Shown: piece by piece, positions 53,390 to 63,899 of the stretch
Layout of the letters: each line of letters starts with the position of its first letter
Numbering within the stretch: position 1 is the first letter of the stretch
Origin: Orientallactaga sibirica
Lineage: Eukaryota; Chordata; Mammalia; Rodentia; Dipodidae
DNA: 64,000 bases
NCBI GenBank assembly: GCA_036365145.1
Contig: JAEOAD010000040.1
Coordinates: 12,526,501 to 12,590,500, forward strand
Direction of reading: 5' to 3'
Notes under the pieces: generated by a model
Told to the model about the DNA's origin: nothing
Databases searched by the model: none
Seen by the model: the letters and a program-made list of their open reading frames with translations, nothing else
Translations under genes and position numbers: made by a program

Positions 53390-53643
53390 TGGGGCTGGAG
53401 AGATGGCTTAGCGGTTAAGGCGCTTGCCTGCAAAGCCTAAGGACTCATGTTTGGCTCTCAAGATCCCACGTAGGCCAGACGCACAAAGATGAGGCAAGCA
53501 CAAGGTTGCACATGCCCACTAGGTGGCGCAAGCGTCTGGAGTTTGATTTCAGTGGCTGAGGTTCTGGTGTACCAATTCTCTTGTTTCTGTCACTCTCTAA
53601 AATAAAAACAAAACAAACAAAACAAAAACAAAAACAAAAAAAC
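53390..53643 (+). mobile_element. DIP-type SINE, medium form
   Basis: CTCF-like core 'ccactaggtggcgc' at 53516-53529. Flanks 'aaagctgtgtctgg' (53379) and 'aacctgtgtctgg' (53641) mark the target site. Confidence 0.9.
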
Positions 53644-53655
53644 CTGTGTCTGGCT

Positions 53656-54382
53656 GGATGTCTGTCCCAAACATGGAGCTGACTGTAACAGAGGGCTTTG
53701 CTCCCTAAGAGTCCTCTCTGGAGGTTCTGGCCCATAGCTGCTTTTGGCAGCAGACCTAGCAGAGGTGGTAAGGGTAAGGAGTCTGAAGAGGCGCACACAT
53801 CGGTTCAGGATTTGAGATGATTTTTCCTTTGCCGTCGGGAGGTGTTGCCAGATGAGAGAACGTCTCCACCCATCCACAGCAACATGTGCCTGCGTGTCTA
53901 GCTCTCTCTATTACCAGGGCCTTCTGGGACTTCCAGGATGCTGGGCATCCTGGCTAGGATTGCAAGACAAGACAGGGTCAGGCCTGAGATGGAGAGAAGG
54001 GTCCGGGAGGAGGAGAGACCAGAAATAAACAGGTGTCCTTCAGGGTGAAGTGGGGAGTTAGTCACTCCCAAATGCCAGAGACATAATGACAGTGGCCAGG
54101 CACCACTGTGGAATGATCTGGAATGATCTAAGCCTGCAGGAGTGTCTTGGGGGTTTGGGAGAACTTGAAGGAGAAGGAAGAGGAGAAGAAGGAGACATGA
54201 GAAGAAAACGAGAACAAGGAAGAGACCAAACAACCACTACCTAATTGGAGTGTTAGGGACAAGTGTTCGGTTTCTGATAGCTCCTGCCCTGTGGAGAGGC
54301 AGAATTCCCTAGAACAGAGCTTCCAGCTTCTCCTTCCTCCCGGTCCTCTTTCCCATGGACCTATGGTGGGTCTAGAAGAGGC
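53656..54382. other. Repeat-free intergenic stretch
   Basis: About 730 bases. GA-rich patch at 54165-54230 causes a hydrophobic minus-strand shadow frame. Confidence 0.4.
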
Positions 54383-54702
54383 TGTGCTGGTTGAAATCAG
54401 ATGTCCCCCGTCGACTCATGTGTTTTGAATATTTGGTCCCCAGCTGATGGCTCTGTGGGAGGTGGAGTCTTATTGGAGGAGGTGTGCTTAGGGGTGTTAT
54501 AGCCAGCTCTCTCTTGCTAGAGTTCGGCTCACTCTCCTGCTGCTGTGGCAGAGGTGACGTCCACCCTCTGCTCGTGCCATACTTTCCCCTGCTGTCATGG
54601 AGCTTCCCCTCGAGACCGTAAGCCACAATAAAACATTTCCTCCCATCAGCTGCTTTTGGTTGGGTGCTGTGCTTTGTGGCAGTAGAGACACTAACTACAA
54701 CA
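54383..54702 (+). mobile_element. Solo LTR, T-family
   Basis: Starts TGTGCTGGTTGAAATC and ends ACTACAACA. Carries AATAAA ('gtaagccacaataaaac'). The five flanking bases are gaggc on the left and gatgt on the right, an imperfect duplication. Confidence 0.75.
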
Positions 54703-54859
54703 GATGTGACTGTCTTCCTCCCTCCGAGGAGGCCCTTCTGTCTGTTCAATGGCAGGTGTTTCCTATGTAGTAGGCCTGACCATGTAGGGGCTCAGGTTGC
54801 CTACCCAAGAAGCTTTATCATCTATTAAACAAGTTACTCTGAACTCTGCCTGGGTTCCT

Positions 54860-55060
54860 ATTTTTTAAATATTTTATTTATTTATTTGAGAGAGAGAGAG
54901 AGAGAGAATGGGCATGCCTGTACCTCTAGCCATTGCAAATGAACTCCAGATGCATGTGCCACCATGTGCATCTGGCTTATGTGGGTACTGGGGAATCAAA
55001 CCAGGATCCTTAGGCTTTGCAGGCAAGCACCTTAACCAGTAAGCCATCTCTCCAATCCCT
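54860..55060 (-). mobile_element. DIP-type SINE, short form
   Basis: (GA)n at 54890-54907. Confidence 0.87.
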
Positions 55061-55069
55061 CAAATAAGT

Positions 55070-55299
55070 TTTAAAAATAATTTTTTGGAGGGGGGGAGAG
55101 GGAGAGAGAGAGAGAGAGACACCAGCAGCCTCTCAGCTGCTGTAAATGAACACCAGATGTGCACCCTCTTGTGGGCAAGTGTGGCATTGCACCCTTGCAT
55201 CACTTTGTGTCTGGCTAAACGTGGGACCTGGAGAATCAAACGGGTGTTCGTAGGCTTAGCAGGCAGGTGCCTTCACCTCTAAGTCATCTCTCTAGCCCC
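55070..55299 (-). mobile_element. DIP-type SINE, long form
   Basis: Extra segment 'cttgtgggcaagtgtggcattgc'. Flanked by 'aaaataattttttgg' at 55074 and 55302. Confidence 0.85.
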
Positions 55300-55547
55300 C
55301 AAAATAATTTTTTGGGGAGAGAAACACAGAGAGAGACAGAGAGGAAGACAGATAGAGAATGTGTGTTCCAGCTGCCTCTCAGCTGCTGTGAATGAACTCC
55401 AGACACGTTTGCCCCCTTGTGGGCAAGTGCAGCATTGTGCCTTTGCGTCACTTTGCATCTGGCTAAATGTGGGACCTGGAGATTGGAACCGGCATTCTTA
55501 GGCTTAGCAGGCAGGCGCCTTAACTGCTAAGCCATCTCTGCAGCCCC
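55300..55547 (-). mobile_element. DIP-type SINE, long form
   Basis: Third reverse copy in a row. Shares the 'aataattttttgg' start with the previous one. Confidence 0.85.
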
Positions 55548-55584
55548 TAAAAAATATTTTTTTAAAGCATCTCTATGATGCAGC

Positions 55585-55689
55585 TTACTACAATGGCTTT
55601 CCTTTGGCTTCAGGATGAAGACTAAAATTTTCAGCTTGACCTCCTGCATGCCTGGCTCCCTTCCCTCAGTCTCCTCTGGCATACCCAAC
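55585..55689 (+). mobile_element. L2 LINE fragment (low support)
   Basis: 'tttcctttggcttcaggatgaagactaaa...ctgcatgcctggctcccttcc' resembles L2. Confidence 0.45.
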
Positions 55690-56378
55690 TGTTGCAGTGA
55701 CCTTCACATTGCTGGCACAAAGCAGCCGACCAAAAGCAGCTGAAGGGAGGAAAGTTGTTTATTTTGGTTTACAGATTCAAGGGGAAAGTTTATGGTGGCA
55801 GGAAAAAGGATGGCATGAGCAGAGGCTGGACATCCCTCTGCCACAGCAGGTGGAAAACAGCAGCATAAGTTAGCCAAGCACTGGTAAAGGGAAGCTGGCT
55901 GTGGTGGTTTGATTCAGGTGTCCCCCACAAACTCAGGTGTTCTGAATGCTAGATCCCCAGCTAATGGAGATTTGGAAATTAACACCTCCTGAAGGCAGTG
56001 TATTTTGGGGGAGGGCTTATGGATTTTATAGCCAGCTCCCCTTGCCAGTGTTTGACACACTCTTATGCTGCTGTTGTCCATCTAATGTTGGCCAGGACGT
56101 GATGTCCACCCTCTGCTCATGCCATTGTTTTCCCCTGCCATCATGGAGCGTCCTCTTGAGTCTGTAAGCCAAAATAAACCTTTTTTTCACCCCACAAGCT
56201 GCTCTTGGTTTCTGCCAGCAATGCAAACCTGACTGCAACACTGGCTATAACACCCATAAACCCAGCCCCCAACAACACACCTCCTTCAGGAGGCTCCAAT
56301 TCCCAAATTGCCACCAGCTGGGGATCAAGCATTCGGAACACATGGGTTTGTGGGGGACACCTGGATCAAAGCACCACA
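55690..56378 (-). mobile_element. Solo LTR, T-family, reverse, split by a second LTR
   Basis: Outer element. Left part 55690-55899 and right part 56246-56378. Ends TGTTGCAGTG... and ...GCACCACA. Flanks ccaac on the left and ccatc on the right (4 of 5 match). The left part is the complement of the LTR 3' half; the right part is the complement of its 5' half. Confidence 0.75.
55900..56240 (+). mobile_element. Solo LTR, T-family, nested inside the reverse copy
   Basis: 341 bases from TGTGGTGGTTTG to GACTGCAACA, flanked on both sides by the perfect 5-base duplication ctggc (55895-55899 and 56241-56245). AATAAA at about 56172. TG...CA ends plus a 5-bp duplication identify an LTR. ERVL-MaLR class is my best guess. 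Confidence 0.88.
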
Positions 56379-56648
56379 CCATCCCTTTGTCTTTTCTTTC
56401 AGCCTGTGATGTGTTCTCCCATCTGCTACAAAGGATTGACGAGAAGGCTACAGGGAAGCTCTGGGGACCCTCGTGGTTGGATAAAGTCTCCTCAGGGCAC
56501 CTACAATGGGATATAGCAGCTCCCACCCTCGTGACGCTCAACATTCAAAGTCTCATGGGTCGGTTCAGAGGACGGTGGCTGGCTTGCTCATCTTTTGGCC
56601 AAGATGCCTTGAAGAAAAATTTCCATAAAGTTTGTTTGTTTACTTATT
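56379..56648. other. Unannotated stretch
   Basis: About 270 bases. A + strand open frame runs through here from the LTR but has no recognised family. Confidence 0.35.
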
Positions 56649-56649
56649 T

Positions 56650-56740
56650 GATGCATTTGCTTTGTGGTACTGAGGACTGAACCCAGCACATTGCACCTGC
56701 TAAACAATGCTTTACCACTGAGCTAAATCCCAAGCTCTGC
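56650..56740 (-). mobile_element. ID-like (tRNA-Ala type) SINE fragment
   Basis: 'gtggtactgaggactgaaccc...ctttaccactgagctaaatccc' is the complement of an ID head. Confidence 0.6.
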
Positions 56741-56844
56741 TCCCCTTAAAGCTCTAAATAAGGAGCAAGCACCTCTTTGGAAGGAAATTGGAGATTCTTT
56801 TCTCCTCCTCCTCCTCCTTCTTCTTCTACTTCTTCTTTTTGTTT

Positions 56845-56975
56845 TGTTTTTTTGAGGTAGGGTCTTGCTCTGGAATTCACTATGTAGTCTCAGGGTGGCC
56901 TTGAACTCATGGCGATCCACCTACCTCTGCCTCCCTAGTGCTGGGATTAAAGGTGCTTGCCACCATGCCCAACTG
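56845..56975 (-). mobile_element. B1 SINE, shortened
   Basis: 'ttgaggtagggtcttgctctgg' goes straight to 'aattcactatgtag'. Preceded by a (CTC/CTT)n tract at 56803-56836. Confidence 0.82.
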
Positions 56976-57116
56976 AGATTCTTATTTTCTGACAGATTAT
57001 AAATGTTTGTGATGTATTCTGACCACATTCACTCCCCATTACCTTCTCGTGTTCTCTTCCCACTCCTGCTAAACCCCTTCTTCTCCTCTTTCTACTGTAA
57101 TGAGGATTTTCTAGTT

Positions 57117-57281
57117 TTTTATTTATTTAGTTTTAGTTTTTTTGAGGTAGGGTCTTTCTCTAACCCAGGCTGACCTGGAATTCATTAGGTAGTCTCAGGG
57201 TGGCCTTGAACTCATGGCAATCCTCCTACCTCTGCCTCCCGAGTGCTGGGATTAAAGGCATGTGCCACCAGGCCAGGCTAT
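57117..57281 (-). mobile_element. B1 SINE
   Basis: 'tttttttgaggtagggtctt' to 'gtgccaccaggccaggct'. Confidence 0.87.
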
Positions 57282-57287
57282 AAAAAT

Positions 57288-57373
57288 AATTTTGAGGTAG
57301 GGTTTCACTCTAGTCCTGGCTGACCTGGAATTCACTCTATAGTCTCAGGGGGCCTCGAACTCACAGCGATCCC
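57288..57373 (-). mobile_element. B1 fragment
   Basis: 'ttttgaggtagggtttcactc' to 'cgaactcacagcgatcc'. Confidence 0.75.
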
Positions 57374-57559
57374 CCTACGCTCAGGGAACCCTCCTGTCTT
57401 GGCCTCCCCCAGCAGCTGGGACACCACCTCCCAGGGCCAGTACTGCTTTTTCAGTGGTTCATGGTAAGCAACTCTGAACCTGAGCCGGGGAGCAGAGACT
57501 GATGGATATTTAATCACTTATGCAAACTGCTCCCTAAATGTCAGCTAAAGATTATGAAG

Positions 57560-57765
57560 CAGGGCTGGAGGGATGGCTTAGCAGTTAAGGCATTTGCCTG
57601 CAAAGCCAAAGGACCCAAGTTTGATTCCCCAGGACCCACGTTAGCCAGATGCCAGATGCACAAGGAGTTCGTGTGCACTGGCTGGAGGCCCTGGTGTGAC
57701 CATATTCTCTCTCTCTCTCTCCACCCCCACATCCCGTCAAATAAATAAATAAAATTTTTTTAAAT
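57560..57765 (+). mobile_element. DIP-type SINE, short form
   Basis: Flanked by 'attatgaagca' at 57550 and 57765, an 11-base target-site duplication. Confidence 0.9.
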
Positions 57766-57956
57766 TATGAAGCACAGTTCAATTTATCCAAAAACAATCT
57801 TCATGCCGATGTTTCTCTAAGTAATGAGTGGAAACTAGCACCACTACACCAGGAATGATCGTAATTCCCAGGACTTACTAGAGAAGGGCTGAGCCAGAAT
57901 CAGTGAATAGAACTCACGGGAAAAGACAAGTGAAGGCTGGCAGTGTAAGGAGTCAT

Positions 57957-58122
57957 CAGGCCGGGTGTGGTGGCACATGCCTTTAATCCCAGCACTCAGG
58001 AGGCAGAGGTAGGAGGATCGCCGTGACTTCAAGGCCACCCTGAGACTACAGAGTGAATTCCAGGTCAGCCTGGGCTAGAGTGAGACCCTACTTCAAAAAA
58101 AAAATAATAATAATAATATAAC
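57957..58122 (+). mobile_element. B1 SINE
   Basis: 'gccgggtgtggtggcacatg' with an (AAT)n tail. Confidence 0.87.
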
Positions 58123-58391
58123 AAAGAATGTCGTTGGGGCAGCCACCATGCTAAGGAGGAGGCGGGAGGATAATGAAGTAGGAGCACGTTTTTCTCTTAC
58201 TACCTGGTGGACTCCCCAGACTTGCTGAAGACGGCATTACAGACAGCAACAGTGACTGTTTGATGCTCACAGTGTATTCGCTGGAGGTCTCATATTTGGA
58301 AGGGGGTGGGGTGGGGAAGGTGTTTAGTATCAGGGCAGGGAACTGAGTCATCACATAACTAGTGTCTGGTCGAGGTGACTTTCAACATTTA

Positions 58392-58553
<162 letters not shown>

Positions 58554-58574
58554 CTAGACTCTCCACGTGCCCAC

Positions 58575-58700
58575 TGTGTGCTGAACACTAGGCTACTTAC
58601 TGTCCCTGGTTAGTTCCCACAACCCCACAGTGCATGTGAGCAAATGAAGGCTCACAGAAGTTATAGCAAGATCCGTGGTCAAATCCCGACTGCATATTTG
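58575..58700 (+). mobile_element. MIR SINE, copy 1 of duplication
   Basis: 'gtgtgctgaacactaggctac', '..gtgagcaaatgaaggctcacag', '..ggtcaaatcccgactgc' follow MIR order. Confidence 0.55.
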
Positions 58701-58739
58701 TCATGTTCCAAAGCCTCTGTTCTTTTCCACAGGGAATAA

Positions 58740-58906
58740 ATTCGGGGGGGGGGGGTATAGTTCTGTGGTGGAGTGCTTGTCTGGCGTGCACAAAGCTCTA
58801 GGTTTGACCAACCCCCACCTCCCCCCAGCACAGCATAACCTGGGTGAGGGAGCACATGCCTATAATCCCAGCACTTAGAAGGTAGAAGAAGGACTTTCAA
58901 GAAGTC
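58740..58906 (+). mobile_element. ID-B1 (B4-like) SINE, copy 1
   Basis: ID-like half ('tatagttctgtggtggagtgcttg', 'aggtttgaccaacccc') joined to a B1-like half ('gggagcacatgcctataatcccagcac'). Confidence 0.7.
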
Positions 58907-58944
58907 TCATCTGCTTGAGGACAAAACAAAAGAAAAAGAAGGAA

Positions 58945-59026
58945 GAAGGACTTCTGGTTAAGATGGTGGCATAGGAACCACACCAAAGCAGGTAGGGGAG
59001 AAAAAGCAAAAAAAAAGAAACAAACC

Positions 59027-59065
<39 letters not shown>

Positions 59066-59530
59066 CTACTTAAAAAGTGAAGGTGTATAAGAAATCATCA
59101 ACCGCAGCAGAGAAGCAGGAGAGATCCAGAGCATCTAGAGCCCACAGAACAGGCAGAAGCGGCTCCAGCAGTGGCGGCATCAGGTCCACGTGGCCGCGGT
59201 GCCAGGCTCAGCCTGAGCCGCAGGAAAAGCCAGGTAGGGGGATTTTCCACTCACCCAGCCTCCTTGCAATCTCAAGAAATGTGAAGGGAGGACAACAGGG
59301 ACCAGTGGAGCGGCTCATGAGGAAGAGGACATTTTAATACCTTTTTAAATATAAGAACTAACCAATTTCCTTTCTCCTGTGCTCAAGACTGCCAGTTTTG
59401 TGTGTGTGATTGGTTTGGTTTGGGTTTTTTTTTGTTTGTTTGTTTCTTTGCTGGTTTTTAAATTTTGTTTTGATTTTGCCTCAGTAGGTTTTCCTGGTGA
59501 TGTTTAAAAAGTATGTGTAGAAGAGGACTC
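58945..59530 (+). mobile_element. L1 5' region fragment
   Basis: 'gacttctggttaagatggtggc' is the typical start of rodent L1 text before ORF1, followed by a CA-interrupted A-rich stretch, a GC-rich patch and a T/G-rich stretch. No L1 protein is encoded. Confidence 0.55.
59030..59062. repeat. (CA)n microsatellite
   Basis: 15-16 CA units. At the matching place in copy 2 there is an A-run with TATATATA instead. Confidence 0.92.
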
Positions 59531-60058
59531 TGTGGTCATCTCGCACAGGTAAGAAAATGACCTGAGGGTCAGGCAAGTTCAAAGGACTTCCAAAAAGTAA
59601 CCAGGAATGAGAAGTGATTTCTTTCATGTTAACTACGTTTCCTTACTCTGAAATGTGCCAGACAGATCTATGATGCAAAAATATAAAATATCCAAACCTA
59701 TTTAATGAAAACTAAGTATTCTTGTTCCACTTGCCTAGATTCCCCAAAGGGACCCATTGGTGCTAACTTCTAGACTTTTCTGAGATATGATAGGCATACA
59801 TAAATAAGCATATGGGATACGACAGGCATACATACATAAATACATGACACATATGTAGTTCTTTTCTTTTACAAATTGCTTTGTTCTACAACTTGATTCA
59901 CTAAACATATGTTAGATTAAATAATTTAATATCCATGATTATAGAGATGATTCCTAACTATTGTGGTCACCTTATATTTATGGTAAAATGTCCATGTAGT
60001 TGTCTTAACACATCTAATGAGTATGGGAGATGTTATTGCAGTCAAAAAAAAAAATTCT
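59531..60058. other. AT-rich stretch 3' of the SPMAP2L exon
   Basis: About 530 bases. A local near-repeat 'gataggcatacataaataag' / 'gacaggcatacatacataaat' at 59789 and 59820. May be old LINE. The downstream exon(s) of SPMAP2L were sought here and not found. Confidence 0.35.
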
Positions 60059-60059
60059 A

Positions 60060-60503
<444 letters not shown>

Positions 60504-60838
60504 CTACAACAAAAACAAAACAACACAGAAATGGGTGTCAGATCTCACCATGCCTCCTGCTACCTACTTAGGTCAGTCTCCCTTCTCTCTTACGTTACTG
60601 CCACATTTCCTCACTGGTCCCTCTGCTTCCACTCTAGTCCTATGAGATCCCGCCTTCCCAGGACAGCTGTGAGAGAATAAGCGCTCTGGGTGACTTGCCT
60701 CTGGCATTCCCACTTCGACACCAAACTCTATGAGGCAAGTACTTTCTAAAGCTAAGTGGGAGCATGCCCCATTCCAGGCTATAACTCAGTCGCTTCCAGG
60801 GGTTCCCCACTTTCCTGATGGTCACTCAGGGGAGGCTC
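60504..60838. other. SPMAP2L intron, no recognised repeat
   Basis: About 335 bases upstream of the exon on the - strand. Confidence 0.4.
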
Positions 60839-61375
60839 CTTCCCGCATCTGCAAAGCCCTGTAGGACCTGGCTGCTGCCCCCCTTCTCTTACCTCATCTT
60901 CTTCCCTTCCCCACCGGGAGCACTCCAATCCCAGCTAGACATGCAGTGCCCCTCAGATCCAGGAACTCTATGCTCGCTAGCTCTTCTTAAAAACCCTCTC
61001 TCTTGAGCTGGAGAGATGGCTTAGCAGTTAAAAGGCACATGCCTGCAAACTTAAGGACCCCGGTTCTATTCTCCAGATCCCACGTAAGCCAGATGCACAT
61101 GGTGACGCATGCATCTGGAGTTCGTTTGCAGTGGCTAGAGGCCCTGGTGCACCCATTATCACTCCTGAGCCCTAGATTACATATGTGTGCCATCATGCCT
61201 GGCTCATTTAATCTTCCTCATAGCACATGTCCACACCTTAAGCTCACTGTTTCTTTATCACCTGCTTTTCCCCGTTAGGGTACAAGCTGCTTAGGGGAAG
61301 TAACTTGTTTGCCAAGATCTAGCATCGGCTCTGGCACCTAACTGGTGCAAAATAAATGTATATTGCCAGAGCCAC
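60839..61375 (+). mobile_element. L2 LINE 3' region, split by a SINE
   Basis: 'gcaaagccctgtaggacctggctgc...cttacctcatcttc' and, after the SINE, 'cccgttagggtacaagctgcttaggggaagtaactt' and '..ctggtgcaaaataaatgtat' follow the L2 consensus in order to its very end. Confidence 0.75.
61005..61165 (+). mobile_element. DIP-type SINE, 3' truncated
   Basis: 'gagctggagagatggcttag' to 'ggtgcacccattatcac'. A B1-like scrap ('gagccctagattacatatgtgtgccatcatgcctggctc') follows to 61205. Confidence 0.82.
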
Positions 61376-61584
61376 ATCTGCCATGTTGCCTTTGTGCCTT
61401 GTCACATTGTTGGTAAGATAGGGAGAGTGGAACATTGGTACTGTTCTCACTGCCAGGAGCTGTCTGAAATGAACTGGGATGCAAACTAATGCCACTCTGT
61501 GGTCCTGAGTGTGCTCTGCCTCTGGTAGAGATTTGTGAGGGCTCTAAGAGTACAATTTTCTGTTGTAGTAATCCCCTTCTTCTA

Positions 61585-61810
61585 AAGAGTTAAAAAAAAT
61601 ATTTATTTTTTATTTACTTACTTACTTGAGAGAGAGGGTGGCAGATAGAATGTGAGAATAGGTATGCCAGGGCCTCCAGCCACTGCAAATGAACTCCAGA
61701 CACATGTGCCAACTTGTGCATCTGGCTTATGTGGGTATTGGAGAATTAGACCTGGGTCCTTAGGCTTTGCAGGCAAGTGCTTTAAGTGCTAAGCTTTGTC
61801 TCCAGCCCTA
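61585..61810 (-). mobile_element. DIP-type SINE, short form
   Basis: Head complement 'agctttgtctccagccct'. Confidence 0.85.
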
Positions 61811-61899
61811 AAGATTTTTTTTTTTTAACTTTGAGCAATCCTAGCAATGAAAGGTGGATGTCTACCATTCCCATTTTACATACCTAAAAAATGAAAATG

Positions 61900-62105
61900 G
61901 AGGGACTGGAGAGATGGTTTAGCAGTTAAGGTGTTTGCCTGCAAAGCCAAAGGATCCCAGTTTGACTGTCCAGGACCCATATAAGGCAGATGCACAAGGT
62001 GACACATGGATCTGGAGTGTGTTTGCAGTGGTTGGAGGCCCTGGTGTGCCCATTCTCTCTCTCTGCCTCTTTCTCTCAAATAAATAAATATATATATTTT
62101 AAAAA
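61900..62105 (+). mobile_element. DIP-type SINE, short form
   Basis: Flanks 'aaaaaatgaaaatggag' (61886) and 'aaaaatgagaatggag' (62101) suggest a target-site duplication. Confidence 0.87.
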
Positions 62106-62156
62106 TGAGAATGGAGTCATTTCATTGAAAATTCATGACACCTTCCCAAGGAATTT

Positions 62157-62472
62157 TGTGGTGGCTTCATCTGGTGTCCCCATAAACTCGTACACTCTGA
62201 ATGCTTTGTTCTCAGCTGTTGGCAACTTTGGAGGTGGAGCCTTGCTGGAGGTGTGTCACTGGGGGGACCTTGACGTTTATTTAGCCCCTAGCTTGCCAGC
62301 GTTCAGCTCACTCTCCTGCTGCTGTTTTCCACCTGCTGTGGCAGAGGTGACATCCAGCCTCTGCTCGTGCCATGCTTTCCCCTCAAGACCGTAAGGCAAA
62401 ATAAATCTTTTCCAGCCACGAGCTTGTTTGGGCTGGGTATTTTGTCTCAGCAATGCAAAGATGACTACAACA
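62157..62472 (+). mobile_element. Solo LTR, T-family
   Basis: TGTGGTGGCTTC...GACTACAACA, AATAAA at about 62400. Flanks aattt on the left and gattt on the right (4 of 5). Fourth copy of this LTR type in the + orientation. Confidence 0.8.
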
Positions 62473-62793
62473 GATTTCGTTCCCTGAATGCTCGTTGTTC
62501 CAAATAGAATTCTGAATCAAGTCCTCAAGATCCTAGCGAGGGTAAAACTGGTCCCGCTCCCTTAACAACATGATTAGATACTTACTGAAACCCCCAATTG
62601 GGATTGGACCCCGAGTTGGCACTCCACTTTATGGAGAAAATGTCAAGGAGGGAGAGTGAGGGGAGCCACTGAATGTGCCAGGCCCCGTGCTGAGCCCCAT
62701 ACCTCACTTGTCGTTACTTGTGACAAGAGAGCTCGAAGTGGAGCTGTTGTCACCACAATTTCCTTGCTCTCTTCACCCAATCAACTTCAAGTT
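62473..62793. other. SPMAP2L intron, no recognised repeat
   Basis: About 320 bases; nothing recognised. Confidence 0.4.
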
Positions 62794-62794
62794 A

Positions 62795-62998
62795 TTTTTT
62801 TTCAAATATTTTTAAAATTTTCATTTATGTATTTAAGGGAGAGAATGGGTACACCAGTGCTCTATCCACTGCAAATGAACTCCAGGTGCATGCACCACCA
62901 TGTGCATCTGGCTTACTTGGGTTCTGGGGAATTGAACCTGGATCCTTAGGCTTCACAGGCAAGCGCCTTAATCACTAAGCCATCTCTCCAGCCCTTCA
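62795..62998 (-). mobile_element. DIP-type SINE, short form
   Basis: Ends 36 bases before the start of duplicated copy 2. Confidence 0.87.
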
Positions 62999-63208
62999 AG
63001 TTGTTCTTAACTGAGGACATCAGCATGTGTTCTTACGTTTTTCTCTTACTACCTGGTGGACTCCCCAGACTTGCTGAAGACGGCATTTAGACAGCAACAG
63101 TGACTGTTTGATGCTCACAGTGTATTCGCTGGAGGTCTCATATTTGGAAGGGGTGGGGTGGGGAAGGTGTTTAGTATCAGGGCAGGGAACTGAGTCATCA
63201 CATAACTA

Positions 63209-63400
<192 letters not shown>

Positions 63401-63592
63401 CTAGACTCTCCACGTGCCCACTGTGTGTTGAACACTAGGCTACTTACTGTCCCTGGTTAGTTTCCACAACCCCCACAGTGCATGTGAGCAAACGAAGGCT
63501 CACAGAAGTTATAGCAAGATTCGTGGTCAAATCCCGACTGCATATTTGTCATGTGCCAAAGCCTCTGTTCTTTTCCACAGGAAATAAATTCT

Positions 63593-63746
63593 GGGGGGTA
63601 TAGTTCTGTGGTGGAGTGCTTGTCTGGCGTGCACAAAGCTCTAGGTTTGACCAACCCCCACCTCCCCCCAGCACAGCATAACCTGGGTGAGGGAGCACAT
63701 GCCTATAATCCCAGCACTTAGAAGGTAGAAGAAGGACTTTCAAGAA
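63593..63746 (+). mobile_element. ID-B1 (B4-like) SINE, copy 2
   Basis: Equivalent of 58740-58906. The G-run before it is shortened from 11 to 7. Confidence 0.7.
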
Positions 63747-63841
63747 GTCTCATCTGCTTGAGGACAAAACAAAAGAAAAAGAAGGAAGAAGGACTTCTGG
63801 TTAAGATGGTGGCATAGGAACCACACCAAAGCAGGTAGGGG

Positions 63842-63851
<10 letters not shown>

Positions 63852-63885
<34 letters not shown>

Positions 63886-63899
63886 CTATATATATATAC
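63852..63899. repeat. Poly-A run followed by (TA)n
   Basis: About 32 A then CCCTATATATATA, replacing the (CA)n of copy 1. Confidence 0.92.

Noticed and set aside
54372..54749. 125-codon minus-strand frame
   Set aside because: Lies entirely across the solo LTR at 54383-54702 in antisense; the composition is LTR, not protein.
55900..56240. An intact endogenous retrovirus around the LTRs
   Set aside because: Each LTR stands alone, with no internal retroviral sequence between a pair. They are solo LTRs.
58151..58354. Minus-strand frame containing SSEYTVSIKQSLLLSVMPSS as a possible further SPMAP2L exon
   Set aside because: It lies in the duplicated block. The second copy has an indel in the middle, and I recognise no Theg pattern in it.
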